DNA from: Paracoccaceae bacterium
GTDB taxonomy: Bacteria; Pseudomonadota; Alphaproteobacteria; Rhodobacterales; Rhodobacteraceae
Assembly (NCBI GenBank): GCA_030758115.1
Contig: JANREX010000102.1
Location: 66,530-130,529 of the forward strand
Direction of reading: 5' to 3'
DNA length: 64,000 nucleotides
The notes beneath the pieces are model-generated. The model was given only the letters and a program-made list of their open reading frames with translations, did not search any database and was not told the origin of the DNA. The position numbers and the translations under genes are program-made. This document shows positions 44,786 through 53,540 of the stretch, piece by piece. The stretch's first letter is position 1. Every line of letters begins with the position of its first letter.

Positions 44786-46783
44786 TTATGCATGATCCCT
44801 GTCGATAGTCTCGTGCAGATCGCGTGCATGAACCAGTCGGGCCGTGGCGCCTTGGCCTTCCCAGGCTTCCAGCCGCGCGGTCAGGTGGAACTGTCGCGCA
44901 TCCGACCACATCTCGGCATGGGTTTCTGTGCGGGTCACGATGCCGTCGCGCTCCACCTCCATGGTCCAATGGGTGCGACCGCGCGCCGAGAGCGGATCAT
45001 CGGGATGGATGTCCCACCATTCCCGTGCCACCCCGCCGGACACAAGGCCGTGCCCCATGTCCCGACGCTTGCCGAAATCATCCAGTATTCGCAGGCTGAC
45101 GGTCCCCGTGGTCAGATCGGTCTTCGCCTCTCGCTCATGATGTTCGGGGCGCAGCACCTCGACCTGGAGCGCGGGGGCCGCGTCGGGGGCCGGAAAATCC
45201 CAGCCCGGGCCATCGGGGTCGGAATGCACCGGCAGGTCCAGATGCCCCGCGGTCAGCGTCAGAACCGCCGCGTCGGGCGCGGGCCACAGCATCGGCCAAT
45301 AGCTGGACGACACCGCCAGCCGCAGCCGGTGGCCCGCCGGCACCCGATAGGCGATGTGATCCAGATCCAGCGTCACGGTGACAGGCCGGCCCGGCGTCAG
45401 CGGCGCGGGGTCGGCATGGCTGTCGCGATGCGAAAGGTTCAGCACGCCCCATGTGATCCGGGTCGAGGCGCCATCGGGATGCACATGGCAGAGCCGGACC
45501 GCGATCTGCGCCTGCGGCCTGTCGGCGGCCAGGGTCAGGGTCACGCGCGGCGCACCGGTGATCGCGGTATCATGGTCCAGCGGCGCCGTGTCGAAACAGG
45601 CCGATAGCGCATCATCGGCGCGCTGGTCGCCGGGCTGTTCCGGCCCCAGCCAGATCGCGCAGAACTCGCCACCCGCCAGCCCGCAATGCTGCGGGCTTGC
45701 GATCAGGCCTTGCAGGGGCGCAGGCGCGGGCGCATCGCCCAAGCCCCCCTGCCCCAGATGCATCCGCCGCATCGGCGCGGGTGCCCCATCCCCCGCCAGC
45801 CAGCGACCGGGGCGGTCCGCATACCAGGTGGCCGGGCGCACCCCGTCCATCAGGTACTGGCGATAAGCGGGATCATCCTCGGCCCCGTTGGGAATGCCCT
45901 TGAGCCAACGATCCCACCAGCGCTGCGCCTCCTGCAGGAAACCGATGCGCGGCTCTGGCACCGCGAAATGCGGATACTTGTGCACCCAGGGCCCGACGAT
46001 CCCCTTGACCGGTGCCGTCAGGTTGCCGACCAGCGCGGGCACCGCGTTCTTGTAGCTGTCGCCCCAGCCGCCCACCGCCAGCGTCGCCGCCGTGATGGCG
46101 CCGAAATCCTCGCAGACCGACCCATGCCGCCAATAGGCATCGCGCCGCTGGTGGCGCAGCCAGAGCGCGGGCAGGAACGGCTCGGCCTCGAGGCGCTGCA
46201 GCCACAGATCACGCCAGTCAGGCCGCAGCGCAGGGTCAGGCGGGCGCGAGGAATAGGCCCACATGGTCGCCCCCCAGCCCAGGTTCTCGTTCAGAAGGCA
46301 GCCGCCCTTGTAATGGATGTCATCGGCATAGCGGTCCACGGTGGAACAGAGCGTGACGATCGCCTTCAGCGGCGCGGGCTGAAGCGCGGCCACCTGCAGG
46401 GCGTTGAACCCGCCCCAGCTGATCCCCATCATGCCGACCGTGCCGCTGCACCAGGGCTGCGCGGCCAGCCAGTCGATCACCTCGACCGCATCCGACAACT
46501 CCTGCGGGGAATATTCATCCTCCATCAGCCCTTCGCTGTCACCATTGCCGCGCATGTCGACGCGGATGCAGGCATAGCCGCGCGCCGCCATCCACGGATG
46601 CGTCAGCGCATCGCGCGCCGCCGTGCCGTCACGTTTGCGATAGGGCAGGAACTCCAGGATCGCGGGCACCGGATCGGTGGCGGCATCCTCGGGCATCCAG
46701 ACACGGGCCGACAGGCGGCAGCCGTCGGCAAGGGTGATCCCCAGATCAGGGGTTTCGGCAACCGGGCGCAGCGCATGTTCCAT
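44786..46783 (-). CDS. CocE/NonD-type alpha/beta hydrolase (X-Pro dipeptidyl-peptidase family)
   Basis: 665 residues. The catalytic domain has the nucleophile elbow GISWGG, the start block VPAILEFLPYRKRDGTA and the His-bearing GPWVHKYPHF. A C-terminal jelly-roll (about 420-665, with VTLTLAADRPQAQIAVRLCH) is the family's lid-like domain. Members cleave esters, amides or proline peptides. The frame continues upstream beyond 46783 with unlikely composition; the ATG chosen matches the family. It is near the peptide-type importer, so it may process an imported peptide or ester (inference). Confidence 0.85.
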   Translation of the reverse strand: MEHALRPVAETPDLGITLADGCRLSARVWMPEDAATDPVPAILEFLPYRKRDGTAARDALTHPWMAARGYACIRVDMRGNGDSEGLMEDEYSPQELSDAVEVIDWLAAQPWCSGTVGMMGISWGGFNALQVAALQPAPLKAIVTLCSTVDRYADDIHYKGGCLLNENLGWGATMWAYSSRPPDPALRPDWRDLWLQRLEAEPFLPALWLRHQRRDAYWRHGSVCEDFGAITAATLAVGGWGDSYKNAVPALVGNLTAPVKGIVGPWVHKYPHFAVPEPRIGFLQEAQRWWDRWLKGIPNGAEDDPAYRQYLMDGVRPATWYADRPGRWLAGDGAPAPMRRMHLGQGGLGDAPAPAPLQGLIASPQHCGLAGGEFCAIWLGPEQPGDQRADDALSACFDTAPLDHDTAITGAPRVTLTLAADRPQAQIAVRLCHVHPDGASTRITWGVLNLSHRDSHADPAPLTPGRPVTVTLDLDHIAYRVPAGHRLRLAVSSSYWPMLWPAPDAAVLTLTAGHLDLPVHSDPDGPGWDFPAPDAAPALQVEVLRPEHHEREAKTDLTTGTVSLRILDDFGKRRDMGHGLVSGGVAREWWDIHPDDPLSARGRTHWTMEVERDGIVTRTETHAEMWSDARQFHLTARLEAWEGQGATARLVHARDLHETIDRDHA

Positions 46784-46854
46784 CCGCACAGCTTCGTGGG
46801 GCGCGGGGCCGCCTGTCAAGCCATCTTGCGTCGCGCGGCGTGGCGCGGTCGGAT

Positions 46855-46876
46855 GGATATTTGGGGCAAGAAGAAA
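46855..46876 (-). repeat. 22-bp dispersed intergenic motif, copy 8
   Basis: On the minus strand it reads TTTCTTCTTGC, CCC, AAATATCC, a perfect match. It sits in the 215-base divergent gap between the CocE-type gene and the GlpR-like regulator. Confidence 0.6.
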
Positions 46877-46998
46877 CAGGCGGCGGCGCGCGACCCGACG
46901 GGCCGGAGGATCGGGTCGGCCGACAGGGGCGCACACACGCGCCGCTTGCACGACGGGCGCTTTTGAAAAATAGTCATGCGGCACAAGGAGGCGGCAGC

Positions 46999-47772
46999 AT
47001 GAGCCAGACATTTCGACATCCCGACATCCTCGAGATCGCACGGACCGAGGGCAAGGTCACCGTCGAAGGGCTGGCCGAGCGTTTCGGCGTGACCGTGCAG
47101 ACGATCCGGCGCGATCTGACCGAACTGGCCGAGGCGGGCAAGCTGGAACGGGTGCATGGCGGCGCGATCCTGCCATCGGGTGTCACCAATATCGGCTATG
47201 ACGAACGCCGCCGCCTGAACGCCGGGGCCAAGGCCGCCATCGCCAGGGCCTGCGCCCAGGACATCCCCGAAGGCGCGTCGGTCTTTCTGAACATCGGCAC
47301 CACGACCGAGGCGGTGGCGCGCGAATTGCTGCATCATCGCAACCTGATGGTGGTGACCAACAACATGAACGTGGCCAATATCCTGGTCGCCAACCCCGAG
47401 GCCGAGATCATCCTGGCAGGCGGTGTGCTGCGCCGCGCCGATGGCGGGCTGGTCGGCCCCCTGACCGCCAGCGTGATCGAACAGTTCAAGGTCGATCTGG
47501 CGGTCATCGGCTGCTCGGCCATGGATACCGAAGGGGACCTGCTGGATTTCGACGTGCAGGAGGTCAGCGTCAGCCAGTCGATCATCCGCCAGGCGCGCCG
47601 CACCTGTCTTGTGGTCGATCATTCCAAACTGCACCGCGCGGCGCCCGCGCGGATCGCATCGCTGCGCCAGATCGACCGCGTCTATACCGACCATCCTTTT
47701 CCGCCCGATCTGACCCGTGCCTGCGCGGATTGGGGCACGGAAATCACCCTGTGCAGCCCTGTCCAGACCTGA
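46999..47772 (+). CDS. DeoR/GlpR-family transcriptional regulator
   Basis: 257 residues. A DeoR helix-turn-helix (GKVTVEGLAERFGVTVQTIRR, split at the turn) precedes a sugar-isomerase-like sensor domain with FLNIGTTTEAVAREL, AGGVLRRADGGLVGP and CLVVDHSKL. The sequence resembles GlpR, the glycerol-3-phosphate-responsive repressor. No glpD or glycerol transporter is near in this window. AAGGAGG lies 8 bases before the ATG. Divergent from the CocE gene. Confidence 0.85.
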   Translation: MSQTFRHPDILEIARTEGKVTVEGLAERFGVTVQTIRRDLTELAEAGKLERVHGGAILPSGVTNIGYDERRRLNAGAKAAIARACAQDIPEGASVFLNIGTTTEAVARELLHHRNLMVVTNNMNVANILVANPEAEIILAGGVLRRADGGLVGPLTASVIEQFKVDLAVIGCSAMDTEGDLLDFDVQEVSVSQSIIRQARRTCLVVDHSKLHRAAPARIASLRQIDRVYTDHPFPPDLTRACADWGTEITLCSPVQT

Positions 47773-47903
47773 TACGCCCAAAAAACAGGCAGGCCGCCCA
47801 TGATTTGCGCGCATCATTTGGGCCTTCGGGTGTTTTTCACTTGGTACCCAATCGTTTGACAGGCCATCTTTGCAAAGGGAAATCCCTCCTCTAACGTGGA
47901 ACC

Positions 47904-49334
47904 ATGGACAAGCAGAACCGCTTCTTTGACGAGATGTTCGACAGCGCCGGGCAGGCCAGGCAGCCTTATTCGCGCTATAACGACTGGTTCCAGACCGAGG
48001 ATATCCGCCACCTGCGGCGCAAGTCCGAAGAGGCCGAAGCCTTCTTTCGCCGCATCGGCATCACCTTCAACGTCTACGGGCAACAAGAGGCGGATGAACG
48101 GCTGATCCCCTTCGACGTGGTCCCGCGCATCATTTCGGCGCGCGAATGGGCGCGCCTGGAAGACGGCATCGCGCAGCGCGTGCGCGCGATCAACGCCTTC
48201 CTGCACGACATCTACCATCGCCAGGAGATCCTGCGCGCGGGCCGCGTGCCCGTCGACCTGATCGCTCGGAACGAAGCGTTCCTGCCGCAGATGATCGGGG
48301 TGAACCCGCCCGGCGGCGTCTATACCCATATCGTGGGCACCGATCTCGTGCGCACGGGCGAGAACGAATTCTACGTCCTCGAGGACAACGCGCGCACGCC
48401 CTCGGGGGTCAGCTACATGCTGGAAAACCGCGAGACGATGCTGCAGATGTTCCCCGAGCTTTTCACGCGGCTGAAGGTCAGGCCCGTCTCCAGCTATCCG
48501 CAGAACCTGCGCCGGTCGCTGTCCGATTGTGCCCCGCCCGCGTTCAACGGCGACAAGCCCGAGGTGGCGGTTCTGACACCGGGCATCCATAACTCGGCCT
48601 ATTTCGAACATGCCTTCCTGGCCGACCAGATGGGCGCGGAACTGGTCGAAAGCCATGACCTGCGGATCGAGGGCGGTCGCGTCTGCATGCGCACCACGCG
48701 CGGCTACAAGGCGATCGACGTGCTCTACCGCCGGATCGACGACGATTACCTTGATCCGCTGAACTTCAACCCGAACTCGCTGCTGGGTGTGCCGGGCATC
48801 ATGGATGTCTACCGGGCAGGCGGCATCACGCTGGCCAATGCGCCGGGCACGGGCATCGCCGATGACAAGGCGCTCTACAGCTACATGCCCGACATCGTCG
48901 AATTCTATACCGGCGAGAAGTCGATCCTGCAGAACGTGCCGACATGGCGCTGTTCCGAGGCAGACAGCCTGAAATACGTGCTGGATCACCTGTCGGAACT
49001 GGTGGTCAAGGAAGTGCATGGCTCGGGCGGCTATGGCATGCTGGTGGGCCCCGCCGCCAGCAAGCGCGAACTGGCCCGTTTCGAGAAGAAGCTGCGCGCG
49101 CGGCCCGGCAACTATATCGCGCAGCCGACGCTGGCGCTGTCGACCGTGCCGATCATGACCAAGCGCGGACTTGCCCCGCGCCATGTGGACCTGCGCCCCT
49201 TCGTGCTGGTTTCGCCCAACAAGGTGCAGATCACGCCGGGCGGCCTGACGCGCGTGGCGCTCAAGGAGGGCTCGCTGGTCGTGAACTCGTCGCAGGGTGG
49301 CGGGACCAAGGATACATGGGTTCTGGGGGACTGA
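47904..49334 (+). CDS. Circularly permuted ATP-grasp protein of the Anbu operon
   Basis: 476 residues, the DUF404/DUF407 family. Recognisable blocks are FFRRIGITFNVYGQQEADER, NPPGGVYTHIVGTDLVRTGE, EDNARTPSGVSYMLENRE and KEVHGSGGYGMLVGP. ATP-grasp enzymes form amide or thioester bonds with ATP. The permuted type is repeatedly found with alpha-E, transglutaminase and Anbu genes, as here, and predicted to make a peptide or peptide-like modification. The gene after it starts 5 bases downstream. Confidence 0.92.
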   Translation: MDKQNRFFDEMFDSAGQARQPYSRYNDWFQTEDIRHLRRKSEEAEAFFRRIGITFNVYGQQEADERLIPFDVVPRIISAREWARLEDGIAQRVRAINAFLHDIYHRQEILRAGRVPVDLIARNEAFLPQMIGVNPPGGVYTHIVGTDLVRTGENEFYVLEDNARTPSGVSYMLENRETMLQMFPELFTRLKVRPVSSYPQNLRRSLSDCAPPAFNGDKPEVAVLTPGIHNSAYFEHAFLADQMGAELVESHDLRIEGGRVCMRTTRGYKAIDVLYRRIDDDYLDPLNFNPNSLLGVPGIMDVYRAGGITLANAPGTGIADDKALYSYMPDIVEFYTGEKSILQNVPTWRCSEADSLKYVLDHLSELVVKEVHGSGGYGMLVGPAASKRELARFEKKLRARPGNYIAQPTLALSTVPIMTKRGLAPRHVDLRPFVLVSPNKVQITPGGLTRVALKEGSLVVNSSQGGGTKDTWVLGD

Positions 49335-49338
49335 CGCG

Positions 49339-50277
49339 ATGCTGGGAAAAACCGCGGGCGGGCTGTTCTGGATGTTCCGCTATCTTGAACGCGCCGAGAA
49401 TATCGCGCGCCTTGTCGAGGCGGGGTGGCGCATCGCCCTGACACGCGCGGGCGACGCCGAGAACGAATGGGAATCGGTGGTGACGACCGCTGGCATGCGC
49501 GCGGCCTATTGCGCGAAATTCGATGATTTCGACGCGCCCCATGTGATCAACTACCTGTTGCGCGACCCCGACAACGCCTCGAGCGTGATGTCGGCCATGA
49601 ATGCGGCGCGCTCGAACGCGCGGCTGGTGCGCACGGCCCTGTCCTCGGAAGTCTGGGAGGCGGTCAACGAATGCTGGATGGCGGTCAAGGCGGCCCTGGG
49701 CCGGCCCGTGACCGAGCGCACCCTGGCCGACGTGCTGTCCACGATCCGCACCCGCAGCGCCGTTGTGCGCGGGGCGCTGCATGGCACGATGCTGCGCAAC
49801 GAAATCTACAATTTCTGCCGGATGGGCACCTTCCTGGAACGGTCCGACAACACGGCCCGCATCCTGGATGTCAAATATTACGTGCTGCTGCCCTCGGCGT
49901 CTTTCGTGGGGTCCAGCATGGACAATGCGCAATGGGAAAACATCCTGCGCTCGGTCTCGGCGGAACGGTCCTTCAGCTGGCTGCACGGAGGCGAGACGAC
50001 ACCGCAGGGCATCGCGCAATTCCTGATCCTGGACCGCCGCGTGCCCCGTTCGATGGCCTTCTGCTACTCGAAAACGCGCGAGCAACTGGCCCATCTGGAG
50101 GGCGAATACGGCACCCGGCAGCCGTCGCAGGACATGGCCGACCGGATGTGCCAGCGTTTCAACCAGCCGATCACGGCCATATTCGACGAAGGCCTGCACG
50201 AATTCCTGGATGCCTCGATCCGCGACACGGCCGCCCTTGCCAGCCAGATCGAGCAGGATTTCCGCTTTTATGGGTAG
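49339..50277 (+). CDS. Alpha-E domain protein
   Basis: 312 residues, mostly helical. The family start MLGKTAGGLFWMFRYLERAENIARL, here cut for length to LFWMFRYLERAENIARL, is a hallmark, with several repeated R-x-x-x-E helices such as CRMGTFLERSDNTARILD. The name reflects a conserved Glu. Function unknown; it always goes with the ATP-grasp and transglutaminase partners. The ATG at 49339 is used, not the upstream frame overlapping the ATP-grasp gene. Confidence 0.92.
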   Translation: MLGKTAGGLFWMFRYLERAENIARLVEAGWRIALTRAGDAENEWESVVTTAGMRAAYCAKFDDFDAPHVINYLLRDPDNASSVMSAMNAARSNARLVRTALSSEVWEAVNECWMAVKAALGRPVTERTLADVLSTIRTRSAVVRGALHGTMLRNEIYNFCRMGTFLERSDNTARILDVKYYVLLPSASFVGSSMDNAQWENILRSVSAERSFSWLHGGETTPQGIAQFLILDRRVPRSMAFCYSKTREQLAHLEGEYGTRQPSQDMADRMCQRFNQPITAIFDEGLHEFLDASIRDTAALASQIEQDFRFYG

Positions 50278-50286
50278 GAGGACGCC

Positions 50287-51144
50287 ATGCGCCTGAAGAT
50301 CAGCCACGTCACCACCTACAGCTATGACGCACCCGATCACTATGCGTTGCTGCAACTGCGCCTGACACCGCGCAACGGATGCGGCCAGAAAGTGCTGGAT
50401 TGGGCCACGACCATCACCGGCGGGCAGAAAGAACTGGGCTTTACCGACCAGCACGGCAATCACGTCGATCTGGTGCTGGTGGACCGCGATGCCGTCAAGG
50501 TCGAGATCCGCTGCGAGGGCACGATCGAGACCGAGGACCGCGCCGGGGTGATCGGGCCCAACAATGCGATGGCGCCGGTCTGGCTCTACGGGGCGCCGAC
50601 GCCCGCGACCACGCCGGGGCCACTTCTGCGCAAGCTGGTGACGCAGGCCCGGCGGCTGGAGGCCGAGAACGACCTGGACCGGATGCATCGCCTCTCGGCG
50701 CTGATCCTGCAGACGGTTCCCTGGCGCACCGGCAGCACCGATGCATCGACCACCGCCGAGGCCGCGCTTGAGGCCGGGACAGGCGTCTGCCAGGACCACG
50801 CCCAAATCATGATCGCGGCCGCCCGTGCCATGGGATACCCCGCGCGCTACGTGTCCGGCTACCTGCTGATGGACGGGCAGACCGAGCAGGAGGCCAGCCA
50901 TGCCTGGTGCGAGGTCTGCCTTGATCCGCTGGGCTGGGTCGGGTTCGACGTGTCGAACGGCATTTCGCCCGATGATCGCTATGTGCGGGTGGCACTGGGG
51001 CTGGACTATGCCGATGCGGCACCGATCCACGGGCATCGCATGGGCAGCGGCAGTGAGGTCATGAATGTGCACTTGCAAGTGGCGCGGCAGACTGATCAAA
51101 GACAGGTCCAGTCGGGCCAGGCCCAACAACAAACATCATCATGA
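50287..51144 (+). CDS. Transglutaminase-like cysteine peptidase
   Basis: 285 residues. An N-terminal bacterial transglutaminase-like domain (about 1-80) precedes the catalytic core with Cys in GTGVCQDHAQIMIAAARAMG, His in EASHAWCEVCL and Asp in GWVGFDVSNG. It probably cuts or crosslinks an isopeptide or amide bond made by the ATP-grasp partner (inference). AGGAGG precedes the ATG. The next gene begins 30 bases on. Confidence 0.92.
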   Translation: MRLKISHVTTYSYDAPDHYALLQLRLTPRNGCGQKVLDWATTITGGQKELGFTDQHGNHVDLVLVDRDAVKVEIRCEGTIETEDRAGVIGPNNAMAPVWLYGAPTPATTPGPLLRKLVTQARRLEAENDLDRMHRLSALILQTVPWRTGSTDASTTAEAALEAGTGVCQDHAQIMIAAARAMGYPARYVSGYLLMDGQTEQEASHAWCEVCLDPLGWVGFDVSNGISPDDRYVRVALGLDYADAAPIHGHRMGSGSEVMNVHLQVARQTDQRQVQSGQAQQQTSS

Positions 51145-51174
51145 GGCGCGCGCGCCCTTTCCGGACACACCGTC

Positions 51175-51915
51175 ATGACCTATTGCGTCGGATACACGCT
51201 CAACAAGGGCATCGTCTTCATATCTGACACCCGCACCAATTCGGGCGTCGACAATATCTCGACCTTCCGGAAGATGGCGATCTGGGACACCCCCGATGAC
51301 CGCTGCATCACGCTTTTGTCGGCGGGCAACCTGGCCACGACACAGGCGGTCGTCAGCCTGCTGGAAGAGCGGTCCAAAAGCCCGCAGGACCGCGCCCCCA
51401 GCATCATGGCCGCCGAAAGCATGTTCCAGGTCGCGACCCTGGTGGGCAACACCCTGCGCGAGGTCATCGCCACCCATGCGATGACCGGCCAGCGCGCCGA
51501 TGCGACCTTCAACGCGACGCTTTTGCTGGGTGGGCAGGTCAAGGGCGGCAAGCAACGCCTGTTCCTGATCTATCCCGAGGGGAATTTCATCGAAGCCAGC
51601 GACGACACGCCATTCTTCCAGATCGGCGAGACGAAATATGGCCGCCCCATTCTGCTGCGCGCCTATGACCCCGACATGACCTTCGAAGAAGCGGTCAAGC
51701 TGCTGCTTGTGTCCTTTGACAGCACGATCAAGGCGAACCTGTCCGTCAGCCCGCCCCTGGATATCCACATCTACGAAAAGGACAGCCTGCGCCAGGGCCG
51801 CACCCTGCGGATCAGCGCGGACGATCCCTATTTTCAGGAAATCTCGAGTGGCTGGGGTGTTGCCCTGCGCGAGGCTTTTTCCAAGCTTCCGGCCTTCAGC
51901 TTCGACACTGAATGA
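51175..51915 (+). CDS. Anbu, ancestral proteasome-like peptidase
   Basis: 246 residues, Ntn-hydrolase fold. After removal of Met1 the N-terminal residue would be Thr (MTYCVGYTLNKG), with the proteasome-like acid in FISDTRT and Lys in STFRKM at the expected distances. Anbu (BPH) forms helical or ring assemblies in relatives; its substrate is not known. Last gene of the ATP-grasp, alpha-E, transglutaminase, Anbu set, the classic composition for this system. Confidence 0.94.
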   Translation: MTYCVGYTLNKGIVFISDTRTNSGVDNISTFRKMAIWDTPDDRCITLLSAGNLATTQAVVSLLEERSKSPQDRAPSIMAAESMFQVATLVGNTLREVIATHAMTGQRADATFNATLLLGGQVKGGKQRLFLIYPEGNFIEASDDTPFFQIGETKYGRPILLRAYDPDMTFEEAVKLLLVSFDSTIKANLSVSPPLDIHIYEKDSLRQGRTLRISADDPYFQEISSGWGVALREAFSKLPAFSFDTE

Positions 51916-51940
51916 CGATCAGGGCAAACGAGCCGGCCCG

Positions 51941-51957
51941 AAGACCTTGTCTTTTTT
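51941..51957 (+). terminator. Weak terminator after the Anbu operon
   Basis: A short stem (AAGAC, loop CTT, GTCTT) runs into TTTT. With only five pairs it is a modest candidate, but it lies 25 bases after the Anbu stop codon. Confidence 0.3.
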
Positions 51958-52023
51958 GATCCTGACCACCCCGATAAGCTGAAAAAAGACCCTTATAGTT
52001 GATTATTTTCAACAAGCCCGCAT

Positions 52024-52440
52024 TCAGGGCCCGACAGAGCCGGGATGCGTGATCACGGCTGTCGCCTCGATCTCGACAAGGGCCTCATCCTCGACCAGCC
52101 CCGCCACCACCACCATGGTCATCGCCGGGAAATGGCGCCCCAGCACGCGGCGATAGGCCTGCCCGACCTCGGCCTGCCGGGCCAGGTATTCGCGCTTGTC
52201 GGTGACATACCAGGTCAGGCGCACCAGGTGTTCCGCCCGGCCGCCTGCCGCCTCGACCACGGCCATGATGTTACGCAGGGCCTGCTCCATCTGGCCGATG
52301 AAATCATGGCTGCGAAACACCTGGTCCTCATCCCAGCCGATCTGCCCGCCGACATAGAGGGTGCCATTCTCGCTCAGTACCCCGTTGGCATAGCCCTTCG
52401 CGACGGCCCAACCTTGGGGCTGAATGATCCGATGCGCCAT
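52024..52440 (-). CDS. RidA/YjgF family protein
   Basis: 138 residues with LYVGGQIGWDEDQV, QMEQALRNIMAVVEAAGG and VLVEIE-like ALVEIEATAVI. Canonical RidA proteins deaminate enamine/imine intermediates using an Arg after a Pro-Ala step; here that place reads HFPAMTM, so the key Arg seems absent, as in the Rid4-7 subgroups. It is the last gene of the 2-aminobenzoate operon and overlaps the thioesterase stop codon by one base (TAATG). It may handle an imine made in the ring-opening route (inference). Confidence 0.88.
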   Translation of the reverse strand: MAHRIIQPQGWAVAKGYANGVLSENGTLYVGGQIGWDEDQVFRSHDFIGQMEQALRNIMAVVEAAGGRAEHLVRLTWYVTDKREYLARQAEVGQAYRRVLGRHFPAMTMVVVAGLVEDEALVEIEATAVITHPGSVGP

Positions 52441-52847
52441 TACTCCGTTCCTTTTACCTGAAATTCCAATGCATTGCGCAAATCACCCGCCCAGGGCACC
52501 GGGCGCCCATCCGCCCCCACATGCACCAGCGTCGATGTGGCGGTCAGCCGCTGCTCGGCCCCGCATGACACCACGAATGACAGATCAAGGCTGCTGCGGC
52601 CAAGGCGGCGGCAGGTCAGGACAATGTCCAGCCAGTCACCCAGGCGACTGGGCGCGGTGAACACCGTGTCGATCCGCGCAGTCGGAACCGCATGGCCGTC
52701 ATGCAACGCCTCGAAAGGGCATCCCAGCACCTCGTCGAAGAAGCATTCGACCGTGTCGTTCAGCATCTCGAAATAGCGCGGGTAGAAGACGATCCGCGCG
52801 GGGTCGCAATCCTTGAACATGACCTTGCGGCGATGGGTCCAGGGCAT
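52440..52847 (-). CDS. Acyl-CoA thioesterase, 4-hydroxybenzoyl-CoA thioesterase type
   Basis: 135 residues of the hotdog fold. The active-site block FKDCDPARIVFYPRYFEMLND matches (shown without its last residues: DCDPARIVFYPRYF) the 4HBT family. It would release CoA from an aryl- or alicyclic-CoA that accumulates in the pathway. Its gene begins 3 bases after the livF stop codon. Confidence 0.88.
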   Translation of the reverse strand: MPWTHRRKVMFKDCDPARIVFYPRYFEMLNDTVECFFDEVLGCPFEALHDGHAVPTARIDTVFTAPSRLGDWLDIVLTCRRLGRSSLDLSFVVSCGAEQRLTATSTLVHVGADGRPVPWAGDLRNALEFQVKGTE

Positions 52848-52850
52848 CCG

Positions 52851-53540
52851 TCAGACCCCCAGGTAGCGATCGGCCAGATCGGGTGTCAAAGTGTCGGGTC
52901 GCCCCGTCCAGACCGATTTGCCGCGCTCGATGATCACCGCGCGATCCGCGATCTTGTTCAACTCTTTCAACGCCTTGTCGACCACAACTATTGCGAGTCC
53001 GCTGTCGCGCTTCAGGGTGGCGATGGCCGCCCAGATTTCCTGCCGCACGACCGGCGCCAGACCTTCTGTCGCCTCGTCCAGCAACAGCAGGCGCGGGTTC
53101 GTCATCAGCGCACGGGCAATCGCCAGCATCTGCTGCTCGCCCCCCGACAGGGATGCCGCCTTCTGATCCCGCCGCTCCTCTAGCCGCGGGAACAGTTGCG
53201 CGATGCGCGACAGGTCCCAATGGCCGGGGCGCGCGCTGGCGATCAGGTTCTCCTCGACCGTCAGGGGCGCAAAGCAGCGCCGCCCCTCGGGCACCAGCCC
53301 AAGCCCCAGCCGCGCCGCGCGGAAGGATGGCAGCCTCAGCAGGTTCTGCCCGTCGAAGGTGATCGCGCCGGACACGGCCGGCACCATCCGGCAGATCGCG
53401 TGGATCGTTGTCGTCTTGCCCATGCCGTTGCGCCCCATCAGGGCCACGACCTCGCCCGGCGCCACATCGAAGGACACGCCGAACAGCGCCTGCGAGGACC
53501 CGTATTGCACGGCCAGATTATCCACTGATAACAGGGTCAT
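52851..53540 (-). CDS. livF: Branched-chain-type ABC transporter ATPase LivF
   Basis: 229 residues with Walker A GRNGMGKTT, signature LSGGEQQM and Walker B LLLDEATEGLAP, all typical of LivF. It pairs with LivG. Its start overlaps the livG stop by 4 bases. By its place between aromatic-acid genes it likely powers uptake of 2-aminobenzoate or a related acid rather than leucine. Confidence 0.92.
   Translation of the reverse strand: MTLLSVDNLAVQYGSSQALFGVSFDVAPGEVVALMGRNGMGKTTTIHAICRMVPAVSGAITFDGQNLLRLPSFRAARLGLGLVPEGRRCFAPLTVEENLIASARPGHWDLSRIAQLFPRLEERRDQKAASLSGGEQQMLAIARALMTNPRLLLLDEATEGLAPVVRQEIWAAIATLKRDSGLAIVVVDKALKELNKIADRAVIIERGKSVWTGRPDTLTPDLADRYLGV

Noticed and set aside
44822-45607. 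Plus-strand frames across the CocE gene as extra genes
   Set aside because: No recognisable domains, overlap a well-supported hydrolase on the other strand.
51999-52012. Second FNR-like box, TTGATTATTTTCAA
   Set aside because: One mismatch in the right half-site and placed between two convergent genes, where it could not control a promoter of either.
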